A stretch of DNA of 64,000 nt from Vulcanisaeta sp. JCM 16161 (lineage in GTDB: Archaea > Thermoproteota > Thermoprotei > Thermoproteales > Thermocladiaceae), in NCBI RefSeq assembly GCF_001316285.1, contig NZ_BBDO01000006.1, positions 173,828 through 237,827 on the forward strand, given 5' to 3'. Under the pieces are notes generated by a model that was not told the origin of the DNA, searched no databases, and saw only the letters and a program-made list of their open reading frames with translations. Shown here piece by piece: positions 56,783 to 64,000 of this stretch (positions are counted from its first letter, which is position 1; every line of letters starts with the position of its first letter). The translations under genes and the position numbers were made by a program.

Positions 56783-56890
56783 TGGTGCCGGGGCCGGGAT
56801 TTGAACCCGGGCCCCCTTGCGGGGACGGACTTTAGGGTTCCCTGCGGAATCTCCAGGCCCGCGCCTTGGACCTGGCTCGGCCACCCCGGC
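56783..56890 (-). tRNA. tRNA-Ser (GGA) with intron
   Basis: Reverse strand. Acceptor GCCGGGG with CCCCGGC, discriminator G-side base and encoded CCA (56783-56785). A long variable arm TCCCCGCAAGGGG and T arm CCGGG-TTCAAAT-CCCGG make it class II. The anticodon stem CGGGC pairs with GTCCG only when 19 bases at 56832-56850 are removed after position 37. The loop is then CTGGAGA, anticodon GGA. TATA-like ACTTTAAATC about 25 bases upstream (56913-56922). Confidence 0.85.
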
Positions 56891-56928
56891 GGTCAATAAG
56901 CCATTAACTGCGATTTAAAGTTTTCTTA

Positions 56929-57457
56929 TTACTCTTCCTCGAGTAGTGTTGTTAGTGTTACCTGGATTGTCTTTAACTTCTCATATTCCTCCTCCATCCC
57001 GTACTTGAGGCCTTCACCATGTACTTAACGGCCTTATTCCTTAGTCTCCTTATGTACTCATTGCCCCTTGGATTTATTACACCCTTCTTTACCTTGTTTA
57101 TTACGTCCATGGACTCCTTAATTAATTCATCAATCTCCATCCTCAGGCCTAACTGGGCCATATCCGTGCGCTCTTCAATGGCCTTTTTGTTTATGTTTAC
57201 ATTTAGGAATATGGGCTGTGTAATTACCCTGGCTCCGGCTTGATTAATTTGTACTTGCCCATTATGTAACCAGCCACGAGATACCTAAGTAACTCTGAAA
57301 CGCCATCTAGCCCCTCCTTCTCGGCTAATTTCGTTAGTAATTCCTTTACTGACCTGTGGACCCTAACCGAGACCACTGCACCATCCTTCTCGGGAGCCCT
57401 GAATAGGTCCTCGTACTTCACCGGTATGTCATCTATTATGAAGACCTCGCTCATCAA
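56929..57457 (-). CDS. Ribbon-helix-helix protein with long helical C-terminus, frameshifted
   Basis: About 176 residues when three frames are joined. From ATG 57457 (or 57454): SEVFIIDDIPVKYEDLFRAP, then the RHH fold AVVSVRVHRSVKELLTKLAE, GVSELLRYLVAGYIMGKYK. After a break near 57232 comes ARVITQPIFLNVNINKKAIE and DELIKESMDVINKVKKGVIN, a coiled-coil-like part. After a break near 57010 comes GLKYGMEEEYEKLKTIQVTL, ending EEE. RHH proteins bind operators as dimers; the helical tail is suited to oligomerisation. Target unknown. Ends beside tRNA-Ser. Confidence 0.6.
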
Positions 57458-57547
57458 TTGATTGTAATTTGCGATTTAAATTTAGGGATGACTTATTTTG
57501 CGATGTATTATATGGCTTATTACAGCCCTTTCTTAACTAATCAATTC

Positions 57548-58436
57548 TTAAATCCTCAGGAGGTTTATGTAGTTAACGAGGACCTCATTATTCACGACCT
57601 CCCTAACCACCTTAACCGCATTGTCGAGCATCTCATTAAGCAATCCCCTGGCCCTATCAATGGCGCCCCTGACATCCCCATTATCCCTGCTCATTATCCT
57701 CACGATATTAATCTCGTCCATGTTAACCCCCGGGTTCTTACTATCCATGTTGAGGTAGTCAATGACGTCATCCCTAACCTGGAATGCAATACCAACAAAC
57801 CTACCAACATCCCTAATCCTACTTATCACCTCACCATCCTTAACATTGACTGAGTAGGCACCAACAACCATTGAGGACTCAATGAGCGAGGCCGTCTTGT
57901 AATAAATGAGCCTTAGGTAGTCATCAATCGTAACATCACTCCTACTACTTAACTCCGATTCGAAGCTTTGACCAATTGCCAACTTAATGGATGAGTTCAG
58001 GAGCTCAAAAACAATGTCATTATCGCCACTCCTTATGGCGTACTCCACGGCCTTAGCAATTATTAAGTCGCTGGCGAGCATTGCCGTGTGCGGGCCGTAA
58101 ACACTATACGGCGTCTCCACACCCCTCCTAATTCTCTGCTGATCCATTATATCATCCTGCAATAGTGATGCCGTGTGTATCAACTCGACCGATGCGGCAG
58201 GAAATATCGCCTTCTCCAGCCACCGCCATTACCCAGGCGTAGGCCATCAGTAGGACTAGGGTTGGCCTAATGAGCTTCCCCCTATTCCTTATGTAGTGGT
58301 ATGTGGCGTTCAAGAGGTTGTTAGGCATCCAGAGACCTAGGAATGATTCCTCGAGCACTTGAATGACCTTATTAATGGCTGACCTAACCTCGGTTGGTAG
58401 TAATTCCATATACTTGCTCGGGTTCAATACGGCCAT
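57548..58436 (-). CDS. gds: Geranylgeranyl diphosphate synthase, frameshifted
   Basis: Trans-prenyltransferase of about 296 residues that elongates with IPP to C20 for archaeal lipids. From ATG 58436: LNPSKYMELLPTEVRSAINK, RNRGKLIRPTLVLLMAYAWV (the GKxxRP motif). After one break near 58190 come VELIHTASLLQDDIMDQQRI (first Asp-rich motif DDIMD), then VGIAFQVRDDVIDYLNMD (second motif DDxxD-like) and the C-terminal helices. The chain-length residue upstream of the first motif (HTASLLQ) has no large aromatic, consistent with C20 or longer. The geranylgeranyl reductase gene lies 49 bases upstream on the same strand, so they form an ether-lipid operon. Confidence 0.88.
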
Positions 58437-58485
58437 TTACTTCATTAACCCCTTAAAGTATGCCTTAATAAATACTACATGCACG

Positions 58486-59687
58486 TTAAGCCAGGCCTGA
58501 GATTAGCCTAATCAGTAGATTACCAATTAGGAACTTGATGAGTGTGCTTATCCTCATCGATGATAGTGTGGCCTCATAAATGGAACTAGCCATGTAACCC
58601 CTCGAGACCCTTAGCGCCAACTCCATGGCATCCCTACTCATCAGCAGTGGATCACCAATCCTCCTGAACATGACCATCCTATCCATTAGAGGCTTGAACA
58701 CCCTATCTATAAGCACTGAGTAATTACCGCCATGCACCAGGGACTCGCCGAGTAGGTGCGCCGTTATCATTGCTGGGTTTATGCCGGCGCCATTGGTTGG
58801 TATTACGGAGCCAACGGCATCACCAATTAAGTAGGCATTGCCAATGCCATACCTATTCAACAGGCCGCCAACCGGTAACGTCTTCATGAGCACGGATTTC
58901 TGGATGCCCTCAAGACCGTACTTGCTAACGAAGAGCATGTGATAATTAAGTGGATTACCACCCCTCCATGCAATGTTATTCCTAACCCCAACACCAATGT
59001 TATGCGTGCCATCACCCCTAGGGAATATCCAGGCAAAGCTCCCGGTGCTACCCCTGGATCCATCACGATGACCGCCTCGTCATCCACGTACTTCCCCCTA
59101 GCCCTTGCGCTCGTCGCTATTATTAGGTCCTCAGCACCGAAGCCTCTGGTCATGCCTAGGCTTATGTCGACAATTGATGGGTAGGCATCAGCACCAATTA
59201 ATGCCTTGGCATTAATCACGTACTCACCGCCATACCTATCATGAACAAGGCATTCATAACCATCACCCTTAACCGCGCACCTAATGGCTGTGGCACCAAA
59301 GCGCACCCTGGCACCCCAGTTAATCGCATCCTCAATAATGCCCCTAATCATTGCCGCCTTATCAATTACATAGGTCCTAAAGGGCATTTTGGCGATGTCG
59401 CGGTCATTAATTACGAGCCTTAACCACCTGATCTCATTAACGATGAATTCCCTGCGTAGGGTTTCCCTGATAGTCGTGAGCAGGACCTCGTATAAGTCCC
59501 TATTGATCCAAGGCTTAAGGAGGTCCTCGCTGGGTAATAACTCACCGCATATTATTGGTGCGTATATCACGGACTTCTTATCAATGAGCATTACATCACC
59601 GTTAAATCCATTCCTGACAAGGTAACGGGCTAGGTAGGAACCTGCTGGTCCACCGCCAATTATCAATACGTCGGTCTTAACAACCAC
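58486..59687 (-). CDS. Geranylgeranyl reductase (digeranylgeranylglycerophospholipid reductase type), frameshifted
   Basis: FAD-dependent reductase of about 401 residues that saturates the isoprenoid chains of archaeal lipids. GTG 59687 opens VVKTDVLIIGGGPAGSYLAR (dinucleotide-binding GGGPAG), then IICGELLPSEDLLKPWINRD with the conserved C-G-E. The FAD block VINAKALIGADAYPSIVDIS follows; a break near 58910 leads into GGLLNRYGIGNAYLIGDAVG and VIPTNGAGINPAMITAHLLG, the second FAD motif. Placed before GGPP synthase on the same strand. Confidence 0.85.
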
Positions 59688-59763
59688 GTAAAAGTGGTTG
59701 ATTAGGGATTAATTATTTTCTTCTATAGAAATCCTTAAAAAAATCCCCTGTACCCGCAGTGGC

Positions 59764-59966
59764 GTGCCTAGGAGGTATTCCTTGTGGAGTTATGGCGGAG
59801 GTATGCGGATGCTGCGGAGGAGATTAGGGTTAAGAGGTATCCTGACTATGTGAAGTTGAAGGCTAGGCTCAAGCACTACCTATATACGATTAGGGTACCG
59901 CCCGACGTGGCTGATCAATTAATCAAGGAGTATAAGTCGAAGAATAAGACCATTAATGAGTATTAA
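59764..59966 (+). CDS. Small basic helical protein, frameshifted at the start
   Basis: From GTG 59764: PRRYSLW, then a break near 59787 into LWRRYADAAEEIRVKRYPDY and KHYLYTIRVPPDVADQLIKE, about 67 residues with a basic pI. If the break is real, translation could start at the in-frame GTG 59784. No family recognised; the helical, Lys/Arg/Tyr-rich nature suggests RNA or DNA binding. Confidence 0.5.
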
Positions 59967-60091
59967 TTCGGGCTCACCACTCATCAACGCTCAGTGCTCC
60001 AGACCCTAATCATTGCCTCATACGATTATCAGGAATAATTACCAACTAATAACTAATAAACCTTATTAAGGGGCTGGGCTTCGCTGTCCCG

Positions 60092-60351
60092 ATGTCGACT
60101 GAGGAATTAATCAATAAGGCAAGGGAATTAGTAATTAAGTTAAGGACGCGGAGGAGTTGATAAGGAGTGGGAAGTTTGATGATGGCGTTAAACTATTCAA
60201 GGAGGCTACGAAGGAGGCTAAGGAGGCGAAGCTCTTCGATAATTACATAGCCATTATTAGGAAGGTTAGGAGGTTAATCAATGAGGAAAGGGTGAGGCAG
60301 TCCAGGAAGGCTGCTCAGCAGGAGGTTAAGGCTGGGGAGGGTAAGGCATAA
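60092..60351 (+). CDS. Small helical (TPR-like) protein, frameshifted
   Basis: From ATG 60092: STEELINKARELVIK, then a break near 60140 into DAEELIRSGKFDDGVKLFKE, KEAKEAKLFDNYIAIIRKVR and an Arg/Lys/Gln tail (QQEVKAGEGKA). About 86 residues forming two or three helices with the spacing of a TPR-like hairpin. Similar in style to the next gene. No partner known. Confidence 0.5.
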
Positions 60352-60396
60352 TTTTTAAATTAACCCGCAACCACCACACTGCGGCTTGGTGATGAT

Positions 60397-60699
60397 ATGG
60401 CAATAACCTGCTCAAAGTGGGAGGGATTAATTGAGAAGGCGGAGAGGGAGGGCAATAAGGAGAAGGCGCTAGAGTTCAGGGAGAAGCTAGTTGAGTGCGT
60501 GGTTTACACGGCTCAGGAATTAATAGCCAGGGGCAGGTCTAGGGACTTGGATGAGGCTGAGGAATTGCTTAAGTACGGTGAGGAGGTTGGTAATAAGCTG
60601 GGTATTAACGAGCTATTATTCCACGTAAACCTGCTCAGGAAGAGGATTGAGGAGAAGCGAGAGAGGAGGAAGCCGAAGGAGGCTGAGGCCAAGCAGTAA
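60397..60699 (+). CDS. Small helical protein
   Basis: Intact 100-residue, all-helical, highly charged protein: SKWEGLIEKAEREGNKEKAL, FREKLVECVVYTAQELIARG, DEAEELLKYGEEVGNKLGIN and a Lys/Arg/Glu end. Two helical hairpins of TPR-like type are likely. TATA-like ATTTTTAAAT at 60351-60360. It ends next to the HAD gene on the other strand (60700), so the 3' ends touch. Confidence 0.6.
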   Translation: MAITCSKWEGLIEKAEREGNKEKALEFREKLVECVVYTAQELIARGRSRDLDEAEELLKYGEEVGNKLGINELLFHVNLLRKRIEEKRERRKPKEAEAKQ

Positions 60700-61486
60700 T
60701 TATTTCAATAGGTCAATCAACGTGTTAACCACGAACGTAGGCCTATACCTACTATTAACTAGGTCCTCGGCCTTAGTCTCACCTGTTAGGACGAGTATTG
60801 AGTCAATACCATTCTCATTCGCCATGCTATGTCGGTGTATAACCTATCACCTATTATCACAGCATCACTGGCTTAACACCTAGCCTTCTTAGCATGTAAT
60901 TGAGGAATAAGTTACTTGGCTTACCCATCACTGCCATTGGTTCCTTGCCCGTGGCCGTCCTAATCAATGCCCATATTGAACCGGCATCCGGTATGTAACC
61001 CCTATCCGTAGGGCACAATACGTCTGGATTAACCACGACATAGGGAGTACCATTCATTATATGGCGTACAGCCCTAACCAACTTACCATACGTCAATGTC
61101 TTATCGAAGGCGATAACCACGACTTCAGGGCTTTCGGGATCATGAGTGATCCCGGACCTAACCAGGTCCTGAATGAACTCAGGCGTACCGAGGGCATAGA
61201 CCCTCCTCACATTAATCTCCCTCAGGTACTCAATGGCGGCCTCCGTCGAAATAAAGACCTCATCCTCAGAAAACCTCCTCCCTAATACCCTGCCTAACCT
61301 CTTAATGTGATGCTCCTTACTAAAGGATGAGTTATTCGTCATGACCACGAATCCCTTTCTAGACTTATCAAGGAATCTTACGAACTCCCTGGCACCAGGT
61401 AACGACTTTGAACCTATGTAGAGGGTTCCATCACCATCCAGTATAATCAATTCCTTACTTAATATTAGTTTTAAAGCCTCGTTCAT
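60700..61486 (-). CDS. HAD-superfamily phosphatase (NagD/4-nitrophenylphosphatase type), frameshifted
   Basis: About 262 residues. Motif I IILDGDGTLYIGSKSLPGAR, motif II FVVMTNNSSF, then the NagD-type cap (STEAAIEYLREINVRRVYAL) and motif III Lys in EPMAVMGKPSNLFLN. Breaks near 60865 and 60815 lead into DAVIIGDRLYTDIA (motif IV, GDR-x-x-TD) and ENGIDSILVLTGETKAEDLV, with RPTFVVNTLIDLL at the end. Hydrolyses a small phosphate ester such as phosphoglycolate or a nucleotide. Start ATG 61486. Confidence 0.8.
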
Positions 61487-61577
61487 AGACCAAGGAGCTA
61501 GCCTATGTAAAATTAAAATGTTTTATTCGTTATTATCCTAGGATAATGCTTATTAAAAATAATTATTTCTAATATTC

Positions 61578-63000
61578 ATGACAAATGGTGATGAGTCCGG
61601 AATTAAAGTGGTGAAGACAGACCTACTGGCTCGCCTAGACAGGCTTCCATTCTCACCGTTTCACCGGAAGGTCATACTCGTACTAACAGCTGCATACTTC
61701 CTAGATGGCCTGGAGAGCACGCTTTACGGCGGCGTGCTTGCCATTGTTGCTAAGGTGTTTAGAATAACGTCACTTGAGTCCACACTTGGTCTCGTGCTAT
61801 TTCTAATAGGTGCTGCAATAGGCGCTGAGTTATTCGGTGTCCTTGCCGATGTACTTGGTAGGAAGAGACTTTTCATGACAACAATACTGATTTACGGTCT
61901 ATTCACCGCGTTGTCCGCTGTTTCATTCAATTTCATAAGCCTCACGGTATTCCGATTCCTAACCGGCGTGGGCATTGGCGGTGAGTATGGGGCTGTGAAT
62001 AGTGCAATCCAGGAATTTGTACCACCGAGGGAGAGGGGTAAGTGGTTGGCTTCGTAATTGGCGCCGGTTGGGATGTAGGCACGGTCATAGCATCACTAAT
62101 TTCGTACTTCGCAATATCAAGACTACCAATAAACATTGGTTGGAGAGTCGCCTTTTTGGTTGGTGCGATACTCGCCGTATTCGTATGGGTGATTAGGAGG
62201 TCAATTCCCGAGTCACCAAGGTGGTTGTTATCGAAGGGTAGATACAACGAGGCTGAGGACATAGTTAGGCAGGTTGAGGACCTCGTTAAGAACCAACTAG
62301 GGGATTAAGGAGTTACCGCCTGTTCAACCCGTTGATGTGGTTATTGCCAGCCCAAGGGGTTGGACAGTGGCCAAGAAGGTTTTCACGCTATATCCTAGGA
62401 GGGCCGTAAGTGCCGTATTACTTAATTTCTCGGAGACTTGGCCGTACTACACGGCATTCACGTTAATACCCGTATTCCTATCCTCATTGGGTGTTCCATC
62501 AACAATAATACCACTATACCTAGTCCCAGTCACCGCGCTCGGTGCCGTGGGCGCCTTCGTGATTCCATACCTAGCCGATAAGGTTGGTAGGAGCCGATGG
62601 CCGTGGTATCCTACGCCGTTGGTGGTCTCCTTGGACTATTAATGGCTTACCTATACTATGTTAAGGCGATAAACCTGGCCGGGCTTATAGGCCTGCTTGC
62701 CCTAACGTACTTCTTCGTTTATGCAGCTGCCGACATCCTCTACGTAATGATACCCGAGGTCTTCCCAACGCAGTTAAGGCTGCTGCCGTCGGTACGGCAG
62801 TATCGATAGGTAGGCTCGGTGGTATAATTGGCGCTTTCGTAATGCCGTACATAATAGTGTCCTTCAAGCCTTTGCCCTATGCCGCGTTAATAGCATTCAC
62901 GCTGATGGCGGTAATAATGATAATAGGCGCCATAGCCGGTGTGCTGATTGGTGTTGAAGGTAAGGGCAGGAGCCTCGAGGAATTATCGACATATAGGTAA
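61578..63000 (+). CDS. MFS metabolite:H+ symporter, multiply frameshifted
   Basis: 12-helix transporter of about 474 residues. ATG 61578: FHRKVILVLTAAYFLDGLES, motif A GVLADVLGRKRLFMTTILIY and FRFLTGVGIGGEYGAVNSAI (GGEYG). Further frames: FVIGAGWDVGTVIASLISYF, VIRRSIPESPRWLLSKGRYN, SETWPYYTAFTLIPVFLSSL, YAVGGLLGLLMAYLYYVKAI, DILYVMIPEVFPTQLR and a final helix ending GVEGKGRSLEELSTYR. Breaks near 62045, 62305, 62605 and 62785. Same subfamily as the transporter at 50535-51737. Confidence 0.75.
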
Positions 63001-63085
63001 TTGAAATAAAGCAGTTCCTAAAAAAATAAATCAAAAATAACATTCTTTATCTCCCTCATTAACCACATGCAATCAAGTAATTGCC

Positions 63086-63523
63086 ATGTCAATACTCGGT
63101 ATTGAATTCACCGTGAGTAGGGAGGTAAATGCAGGACAGGTGGATAGGATTTGGCAGGTACTCAGCGATGTAAGTAACATGCCCAGGTACTGGAGGGGTC
63201 ATAGGGAGGTGGAGATAGTGGGTAGGGATGGCGATGCGTATCTTGTTAAGATAAGATTCGCATTCCCAGGCCCAGGCAACAGGGGCATTGCGAGGATCGT
63301 GGTGAGCAACGATGAGAAGGTCGTGTTGATTAATTACCTAGAGGGCCCGATAAGGGGTTATGTAAGGAATTACGTAAGTGAGAACCAATTAGTTAGCCAG
63401 TGGAACGTAAGAATAACACCACTATTCCTACTGATGAAGCCCTGGATAAGGAGACACTTCATGAACGGTGCAATAAATGCATTAACACGAATAGTAAATG
63501 AGACCAGGCCGCTAACCCCGTAA
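63086..63523 (+). CDS. SRPBCC (START-like) domain protein
   Basis: Intact 145-residue helix-grip protein: VNAGQVDRIWQVLSDVSNMP RYW at the start, the beta sheet with HREVEIVGRDGDAYLVKIRF, GIARIVVSNDEKVVLINYLE, and the long C-terminal helix FMNGAINALTRIVNE. Members bind hydrophobic ligands (polyketide cyclase/coenzyme Q-binding type). Ligand unknown. Confidence 0.75.
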   Translation: MSILGIEFTVSREVNAGQVDRIWQVLSDVSNMPRYWRGHREVEIVGRDGDAYLVKIRFAFPGPGNRGIARIVVSNDEKVVLINYLEGPIRGYVRNYVSENQLVSQWNVRITPLFLLMKPWIRRHFMNGAINALTRIVNETRPLTP

Positions 63524-63540
63524 ATCAGCGTGGCATAAAA

Positions 63541-63549
63541 ACTTAAAAG
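63541..63549 (+). promoter_or_regulatory. TATA box of tRNA-Arg
   Basis: ACTTAAAAG about 25 bases before the first base of the tRNA at 63572. Confidence 0.5.
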
Positions 63550-63571
63550 TCAAGGAGTTAAACCATAACTT

Positions 63572-63649
63572 GGCCCCGTAGCTCAGCCAGGATAGAGCGG
63601 CGGCCTCCTAAGCCGTAGGTCGTGGGTTCGAATCCCACCGGGGCCGCCA
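63572..63649 (+). tRNA. tRNA-Arg (CCU)
   Basis: Acceptor GGCCCCG with CGGGGCC, T arm GTGGG-TTCGAAT-CCCAC, anticodon stem GCGGC/GCCGT with loop CTCCTAA, anticodon CCT. Discriminator G, encoded CCA (63647-63649). No intron. Confidence 0.93.
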
Positions 63650-63654
63650 CGCAG

Positions 63655-64000
63655 GTTGATTATTGTTGCGTTTTGTTTGTTTTGGGTCCGTGGGCCCTGG
63701 GTGGGGCAGTTTAGTTTTGTCATTGCCTTTGTTATTGCTTTTGCTCTCCTTTCCTTGCCCTCGCTGGCTGCCTCCTCGAGCATTTTCCTCAATACTTCAC
63801 AGACCTTTTTCGTGAGTTCTTGATCCTTCTCGATTACGTACATGCCCATGTAGACCTCGAAATTGCCACCACTGCGCCTCGGCCCAGCCTCGTAGCCCGC
63901 TTTTCTTAGCTCCTCCAAAATCCTCATGGCATCGTTATAGTCCCTACGCCGTGTCCTAAGCTCGACAGAACTGCTATTACTCACGTGAACGTTCATCCTT
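63655..64000 (-). CDS. PaRep2b-family protein, copy 3 (partial, C-terminal part)
   Basis: C-terminal part of a third PaRep2b copy that runs off the window: VHVSNSSSVELRTRRRDYND, AMRILEELRKAGYEAGPRRS, NFEVYMGMYVIEKDQELTKK and KAITKAMTKLNCPTQGPRT, matching copy 1 (RLNCPAQSPRT). Where copy 1 has its stop, copy 3 has CCA, so the frame continues through QNKQNATIINL and on into the antisense of tRNA-Arg to about 63583. That tail is not a real protein end but a read-through after loss of the stop; the homology itself ends at about 63655. Confidence 0.65.

Noticed and set aside
63583..63660. C-terminal extension GGIRTHDLRLRRPPLYPG of the reverse-strand PaRep2b frame
   Set aside because: This is the antisense translation of tRNA-Arg, a known artefact; it is not a protein domain.
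1..64000. CRISPR arrays
   Set aside because: No series of regularly spaced direct repeats was seen on either strand.
1..64000. C/D box guide RNAs
   Set aside because: Several TGATGA strings occur, but I could not pair any with a convincing D box and guide outside genes; covariance search would be needed.

Overview
The window looks like a chromosome segment of a hyperthermophilic crenarchaeon of the Thermoproteales, most like Vulcanisaeta or Caldivirga. The support is: three PaRep2b-type repeat proteins (a family first described in Pyrobaculum), an archaeal EF-2 and ribosomal protein L2, ether-lipid genes (GGPP synthase, geranylgeranyl reductase, type 2 IPP isomerase), CCA-encoding tRNA genes of which two carry short introns after position 37, and TATA boxes 25-35 bases before leaderless starts. 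The genus is an inference.

The dominant technical feature is that more than half of the genes, including essential single-copy ones (EF-2, HemB, Mrp, GGPP synthase), are broken by single-base frameshifts. Where the lost base can be guessed it is usually a missing base in a short homopolymer. I read this as uncorrected indel error and annotate such genes as one CDS with the break noted. Only genes with other evidence of decay are called pseudogenes.

Layout. 1-4.4 kb: accessory block with two paralogous Cys-rich membrane proteins, secreted-protein remnants, a coiled-coil secreted protein and a decayed tyrosine integrase beside tRNA-Trp. 4.5-9.8 kb: two overlapping APC amino-acid permeases, a winged-helix regulator and an HSL-type esterase. 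9.9-12.7 kb: feoAB ferrous iron uptake, divergent from a DUF998 membrane protein across a region with two almost identical inverted DtxR-like boxes. 12.7-14.6 kb: PaRep2b copy 1, abutting the shortened DUF998 gene. 14.6-24.9 kb: NicO-type metal transporter, HemB, PLP aminotransferase, HerA-like ATPase, a methylenetetrahydrofolate-reductase-like protein, Mrp ATPase, EF-2, an orphan HExxH protein and an MBL hydrolase. 25.2-27.3 kb: a surface-protein gene split by an IS200/IS605-type tnpB element. 27.4-41.2 kb: MaoC hydratase, tRNA-Gln, two radical SAM proteins, an FAD oxidoreductase/GlcG pair, SCP2-like protein, a sugar ABC importer (fused permease plus binding protein), RNase Z-like hydrolase, epimerase and a DHA2-type exporter. 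41.5-46.4 kb: type 2 IPP isomerase, L2, a catalytically empty tRNA-splicing endonuclease subunit, radical SAM protein and rhomboid protease. 46.4-49.7 kb: accessory block with an AT-rich PaRep2b copy 2 and surface-protein pieces. 49.8-63.5 kb: DUF72, MFS transporters, UbiA/UbiD, HIBADH-like dehydrogenase, surface protein, tRNA-Ser, RHH protein, GGPP synthase, geranylgeranyl reductase, small helical proteins, HAD phosphatase and SRPBCC protein. 63.6-64 kb: tRNA-Arg followed by PaRep2b copy 3, which runs off the window.

Functional themes: metal uptake and heme (feoAB, NicO, hemB), isoprenoid lipids and quinones (IPP isomerase, GGPP synthase, reductase, UbiA, UbiD), RNA processing (splicing endonuclease subunit with intron-bearing tRNAs) and heterotrophic uptake (APC, ABC, MFS). 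No CRISPR array, rRNA gene or cas gene was seen.
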